Below the pieces are notes generated by a model. The model saw only the letters and a program-made list of their open reading frames with translations. It did no database searches and was not told where the DNA came from. Positions 60,734-64,000 of a stretch of DNA of 64,000 nucleotides are shown here, piece after piece. The translations under genes were made by a program, and so were the position numbers. The first letter of the stretch is position 1, and the number at the start of each line of letters is the position of its first letter. Source of the stretch: Sacculina carcini (taxonomy: Eukaryota > Arthropoda > Thecostraca > Sacculinidae); contig OU696594.1 in NCBI GenBank assembly GCA_916048095.2, forward strand, positions 4,331,781 to 4,395,780, written 5' to 3'.

Positions 60734-63700
60734 GACGTACTCAATCAGCGTTGTACATTCAATATCTATGCTGTCTTCATCTGGAATCGCTCGCTGGTCG
60801 CTTCTTCACGTGCCTTGCCTGCTGTTACGAACCACGACATGTCGAGACATGTTCATACAGACACAAGACACTCCCAACCCAAACAGCCTCAAATTCCTGC
60901 CCGGCAAAACGGTCTCTCTCTCTCTATTTCGCTGTATTATTTCTCCCTGTTAACTCGTATTTCAGGGTACAAAATTCAGTCTGTCAAAGTTTTATTTATC
61001 CAAAAGAACGAGCTTCATTATAGTATGATTTATATCAATGTTGATAAAGTACAAATATGTGCAATAGTTTGATGTAAAACGTAAATTAACACGTAAATGA
61101 TAGGAAAGAACGGATTTGTTAACATATTGTATATGTAGAACAAACAGAGCAATTGAAAACTACTATCTGAGAAAAGTTATCAATTTTGAGGAGGCTTATT
61201 GGAGGACCGTACTACTATAAAAACCTAGTATTACAGGCCTAATAAGTGTCTGCCAATATGTATGTGTTTGCCAATAAATCAACGTTCTTGTGCATGTTTT
61301 CTGGTGTTTGTATGTGTATGTGTATGACTTGTGCTTGTGTGTATATGAGCGCTTTTGAGATCCTCGGGTGAAAAGCGCGATATAAATGTGTTAATGTAAT
61401 ATAATGTATTATGTGTGTGTAGGTGCTGGAGTCTGGCACGATGGATTTTCCCACGGTCACCGCCGCTCAGAGGTCACCGCTGGCCAAACTTCTGTTTCGT
61501 ATTCCCGGCGTGAAAAGTGTCTTTTTCGGTGCCAACTTCATCACCATCAACCGGGTGCGACTTCGCTAGTGTCATATGTCCTCAGTGATATTTTTTCAGT
61601 GATTATCTAAACCAGGGGCTCTCAACCTGTGTAGGGAATTCCCCTGTCTGGTGGAAAATGGAAGAGTTGTCAAGTGGGAAGCTAAAGGTCGGACAGAACA
61701 GGACAACTATGTGTGTGTTTTTATCTATTAAAATTCGTTTACTTTTGTTTCTAATCACCTCTAATGACATTTATTTTGACGTAACAACTGAATTTATTGA
61801 ATTTATCAGCGCCATGTTGTGTGGAAAATGAAGAGATGGCTCATTAAGAAGTGGGGAATCAGAGAGAAAAATGGTTGAGAACCACTGCTCTAGCTGCCGA
61901 GTAGCTGAGAGGTTAGACGCTGAACTCTCGTGTGTCAGAGGTTAGCGGTTCGAATCCTGGCCCGGGTTCGTTCATCAAGACTTCAGCTTGAGTCTACCTG
62001 GGAGAGTCACCACTGTAGATGGTGTACTGTACATCGGGATTATATCTGTAATAAGACTTACAAATTCCGGTTCCAATCCGGTTCGATTCGGATTTAACCG
62101 GTTGGCAACTACAAGAGCACACCATTCACTAGCACGCTCCTTTCACGACTCTCACATACATCCAAATAGCGGAATCCTCCTAATAGCGCAATACGTCCTT
62201 GATCTCAATCAAAAGTCTCTCAAATACGTACTAATTACAGCTCCAAATAGCGGAAACTTCTAATTAGTGGAAATATTTCTGCGAAAAGTTAAAAGTATGT
62301 ATTTATAATTTTCATGGGAAGTGTTTTTGCTTAATCCTGTTAAAGGAACTTTAAGATGTATGAATGAATAATTGATACAAAGGTTTTGTTGTTATGTCGC
62401 TGGTATTTTTACCTTCTTATATAGCTATCAATCTGCTTATTTGAAAAAAGTGCCAACACTGAACACGAGTTTGAGAACCACTGAATCATTTTACAATGAA
62501 ATATGTTCAGTGTAAAATGAAATGTGTTTAAAGAATTCAGTGTATTCGTTGTGTTGCGTATTTAGCAGTTCAAGAGTCCTCAGTATGTTGTGTATCTAGA
62601 TAGTTCAAGGCGAATTCTATAATCCAACAGCCCCTGTCCACCCAGCAGTAAATGATGGTACCAGATACCAGTCATGTGTTGTGCCATGCATTCTGGGGAG
62701 GTGGCCCTCTCTAATACGTCTTCCGTTCTTGTGGCGTCATAGCGTTGAGATGGTTGGTTCTGCGGTGGCAGCGAGCTGCACGGGACACACCTGTGTGTGT
62801 TCATAAGCTTCCACTTCTTCCCGTGTAGCAGCTGTCACTTGAGACATTTAACCTTTATTACTCATAATCTTACATAGTGTTACATTTCTACTTTGCAACT
62901 GAAATATCCATTTTTGCGGGTGGTTTTCTAGATTGGCGAGGATGTTGAATGGCGGGTGCTGAAGCCCGAGGTTTTTGCCACAATCATGGACTTTTTCACT
63001 TCGGGATTGCCAATTGTTCATCCCGCCGTCGAAAAGTCCACCACAGGTCGGTTGTTTAGTCTAAACTATGTGTCACCGATCTTGCTGTTATGTGAGATGT
63101 GTGATTGAATGTGTATGTGTTTGTGTTTGTGTGTATCCGTGTGTATGCAATTTATAAATATATTTAACACACAGTTATGTGTGTATTAGTGTATGCATAT
63201 TTTTATGTATATATATGCGTATTAATGTGTATTTGTGTGTGTGTGTGTGTATATACAAGCGTCCTATATTCGTGTATGTCTGTCTTTGTGTGTGTATGTT
63301 TGAGAGAGCAGATGATCACAACAGTGTACAGAATGTAGATGAAGAAGAAGACGAGGTTGTGTCTGTTATTCGTGAACTACTCGACACACGTATCAGACCG
63401 ACAGTACAGGAAGACGGTGGAGATATTGAGTTTGTCAGCTTCAGCGACGGTGTGGTGCGATTGCGTATGCAAGGCTCGTGCACCGGCTGTCCCAGTTCTG
63501 CCGTCACACTCAAGAATGGCGTGCAAAACATGCTGCAATTCTACGTGCCAGAGGTGCCTACACATATCCCCTACACACGCACACACATACATACATACAT
63601 ACATCCATATATACACGCACATATGTATACGCATATATGCACATGCATATACACATAGATACTCACACACACACACATATACGTATACACACAGGCACAC

Positions 63701-63885
63701 ACAAACACACACACATGTATACACATACACACATATACACCTATGCACTCATACACATGCATATACACATATCAAGGACTACTAAATGCTGGACGTACAC
63801 GGCAAGATGTCTGAGTCAGCGAGCGGAGACCAGTATAGTTAGCGGTGTAGACAGAGTTTGTGAGAATTGTGTCACTCTTCATTGA
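57223..63885 (+). CDS. NFU1: NFU1 iron-sulfur cluster scaffold, mitochondrial (six exons)
   Basis: NFU1 passes 4Fe-4S clusters to mitochondrial enzymes such as lipoyl synthase and complex II. Exons: 57223-57308, 60749-60911, 61423-61554, 62932-63046, 63312-63553 and 63820-63885, giving about 267 residues (the human protein has 254). The order is a basic mitochondrial presequence, the Nfu N-domain ([55 protein letters not shown]) and the NifU-like C-domain ([20 protein letters not shown]). The cluster-binding CxxC is in GSCTGCPSS. All splice phases match. Exons 2-5 are certain by similarity; exon 1 and the last exon are inferred. If exon 1 is wrong, an ATG at 60768 gives a shorter presequence. 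Introns hold SINEs and simple repeats. It is the only intact host gene in the window and faces away from the adjacent LINE. Confidence 0.9.
57450..57745 (-). mobile_element. tRNA-derived SINE, copy 1
   Basis: The minus strand starts with a tRNA-like head (GACTCCGTGGTGTAGTGGTA, then GCACATCCGCCTC), but the part with the B box is deleted. The body (GTCCACCCAGCAGTAAATGG, CATGCATTCTGGGGAGGTGG, CTCTCTAATACGTCTTCCGT) is shared with copies at 60.4 and 62.6 kb. It lies in NFU1 intron 1. Confidence 0.85.
57746..58355. other. NFU1 intron 1 sequence, no gene
   Basis: Unassigned intron sequence with CACA and TCTC simple repeats near 58190-58345. Confidence 0.5.
58356..58640 (+). repeat. Intronic 285-bp repeat, + copy
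   Basis: ATACTAGGTTTTAATAGTAG onward matches the reverse complement of 60955-61240 at roughly 75-80% by eye. Confidence 0.75.
58890..59030 (+). mobile_element. Diverged 3' end of the 2A LINE family
   Basis: CCAGTACACATGGGGCCACC, GTGCGCTTGCACTCTTCCCC and the closing TGTAATTAATAA correspond to the hairpin and tail of the LINE 3' UTR at 52620-52720 in reverse complement. Old, 5'-truncated copy. Confidence 0.7.
59031..59447. other. NFU1 intron 1 sequence, no gene
   Basis: AT-rich; nothing recognised. Confidence 0.5.
59448..59895. repeat. Two tandem diverged 225-bp units
   Basis: TGCGCTAGAAATCGCAAA (59456) parallels TGCGCTAAAAATCACAAA (59685), and GAGCACTCGCGGTTGTGCTA (59618) parallels GAGTATTCGCGGTTGTGTTG (59847). 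An old tandem duplication in NFU1 intron 1. Confidence 0.6.
59896..60418. other. NFU1 intron 1 sequence, no gene
   Basis: AT-rich; nothing recognised. Confidence 0.5.
60419..60668 (-). mobile_element. tRNA-Val-derived SINE, copy 2 (complete head)
   Basis: The head on the minus strand folds as a tRNA: A box in GTGGTGTAGTGATTAGCAC, anticodon arm CCGCCTCACAAGCGG with anticodon CAC (Val), and B box GGTTCGAAACC (60604-60614). The body matches copy 1, but the 3' end differs (GGTGGTCCCCAATAAAAGG on the minus strand). It ends 80 bp before NFU1 exon 2. Confidence 0.9.
60696..60733. repeat. (TA)n(TG)n microsatellite before exon 2
   Basis: About 6 TA and 14 TG units directly upstream of the exon 2 acceptor. 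Confidence 0.95.
60749..60911 (+). CDS. NFU1: NFU1 exon 2
   Basis: After the acceptor CAATCAG| it reads [20 protein letters not shown], then [20 protein letters not shown] and KT, ending at the donor AAAACG|GTCTCT. The [14 protein letters not shown] block is diagnostic. The stretch before the acceptor is TG-rich rather than pyrimidine-rich. Confidence 0.85.
60955..61240 (-). repeat. Intronic 285-bp repeat, - copy
   Basis: Partner of 58356-58640 in opposite orientation, located in the short intron after exon 2. The ends read GAGGACCGTACTACTATAAA and AACCTAGTATTAC on the + strand. Confidence 0.75.
61423..61554 (+). CDS. NFU1: NFU1 exon 3
   Basis: [20 protein letters not shown] to [10 protein letters not shown], 44 codons, acceptor GTGTGTAG| and donor CCGG|GTGCGA. 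It is preceded by a TG-rich tract. It completes the first half of the Nfu N-domain. Confidence 0.93.
61895..61972 (+). mobile_element. tRNA-like SINE head of a second family
   Basis: GCCGAGTAGCTGAGAGGTTA with A-box spacing and the B box GGTTCGAATCC at 61947-61957. The anticodon arm pairs poorly, so this is a SINE head rather than a working tRNA. The downstream limit is unclear. Confidence 0.55.
62590..62850 (+). mobile_element. tRNA-derived SINE, copy 3 (head missing)
   Basis: Begins inside the body (CGAATTCTATAATCCAACAG) and runs to GTGTAGCAGCTGTCACTTGAG, matching copy 1 in the opposite orientation. The tRNA head is absent. It lies in NFU1 intron 4 (between the exons at 61554 and 62932). 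Confidence 0.85.
62932..63046 (+). CDS. NFU1: NFU1 exon 4
   Basis: [20 protein letters not shown] to VEKSTT; acceptor TTTTCTAG|, donor CACAG|GTCGG, ending one base into a codon. Confidence 0.93.
63095..63260. repeat. TG-rich microsatellite tract before exon 5
   Basis: Interrupted (TG)n and (TATG)n sequence. Confidence 0.85.
63312..63553 (+). CDS. NFU1: NFU1 exon 5
   Basis: [20 protein letters not shown] through [20 protein letters not shown] to LQFYVPE. The acceptor is GAGCAG| (63311); an alternative AG 3 bp upstream adds one residue. Carries the CxxC cluster ligands. Confidence 0.95.
63562..63772. repeat. CA/CATA microsatellite tract in last intron
   Basis: Interrupted (CA)n, (CATA)n and (ACATAT)n. 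It produces long but meaningless Thr/His/Tyr-rich frames. Confidence 0.9.
63820..63885 (+). CDS. NFU1: NFU1 last exon (inferred)
   Basis: After GAGTCAG| the frame reads [21 protein letters not shown] and a stop. SGVDRV matches the place of the short conserved VEGVEQV-like end of other NFU1 proteins. The exact acceptor could instead be 6 bp further in (GGAG|ACC). Confidence 0.5.
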   Translation, partial: RAETSIVSGVDRVCENCVTLH

Positions 63886-64000
63886 ACACGTGTTGTGTCT
63901 AGCTCGGCGCGTGCAAACTCTCAATTGTGATTGGTCGAGAGAAGCATTGTCAGCCAACTGTCAGCCATCAATTTTAACTGCTGTAACTGCACCACTGTAA
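63886..64000 (+). other. Probable NFU1 3' flank
   Basis: Sequence after the inferred stop; no AATAAA signal before the window ends. Confidence 0.35.

Noticed and set aside
61895-61972. A tRNA gene in an NFU1 intron
   Set aside because: A and B boxes are present but the anticodon and acceptor stems pair poorly; more likely a SINE head.
63179-63885. Several long overlapping frames rich in His, Thr, Tyr or Cys/Val
   Set aside because: Produced by CA/TG microsatellites around NFU1 exon 5; only the exon itself is supported.

Overview
This is nuclear DNA from an animal, most likely an invertebrate. There are no bacterial-style operons; the only clear host gene is split by introns; and most of the window is nested transposable elements. 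A CR1/L2-like LINE with a 2A peptide, a copia element primed by half of the initiator tRNA, a Ty3/gypsy-type mini-element primed by tRNA-Trp, and tRNA-Val SINEs all fit an invertebrate. I cannot name the species.

Layout. 1-3.6 kb: a Ty3/gypsy pol gene on the + strand, cut off at its 3' end. 3.6-28 kb: a mosaic built from short blocks (about 50-840 bp) that recur several times in different orders. Its coding fossils are all on the minus strand. They are a mariner element, at least six copies of a small chromodomain protein gene, two copies of an orthomyxovirus-like PB1 polymerase fragment, a mononegavirus-like L fragment, Env-like and nucleoprotein-like fragments, a MULE transposase, two out-of-order pieces of an XK-related membrane protein gene, and several reading frames I do not recognise. 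28-45.5 kb: a LINE with ORF1 and ORF2, a non-autonomous LTR element (TRIM type) with 926-bp LTRs, a LINE fragment and a damaged copia element, again all on the minus strand. 45.5-52.5 kb: LINE fragments of mixed orientation and a Ty3/gypsy integrase. 52.6-56.7 kb: a nearly intact LINE on the minus strand encoding a 2A peptide, an endonuclease and a reverse transcriptase.

57.2-63.9 kb: the host gene NFU1 (mitochondrial iron-sulfur scaffold) on the + strand. I place it in six exons, including a newly inferred first exon with a phase-matched splice. Its introns hold tRNA-derived SINEs and two facing copies of a 285-bp repeat.

The most interesting signal is the 3.6-45 kb tract. Virus, transposon and host fragments of many kinds all have their coding strand on the minus strand. 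That is the layout expected of a uni-strand piRNA cluster transcribed from the + strand, or of a locus that captures fragments and is repeatedly copied and rearranged. Inside it the chromodomain protein is conserved by selection (mostly synonymous differences between copies), whereas the PB1-like fragment drifts freely. All of this comes from reading the sequence; no database or alignment was run.
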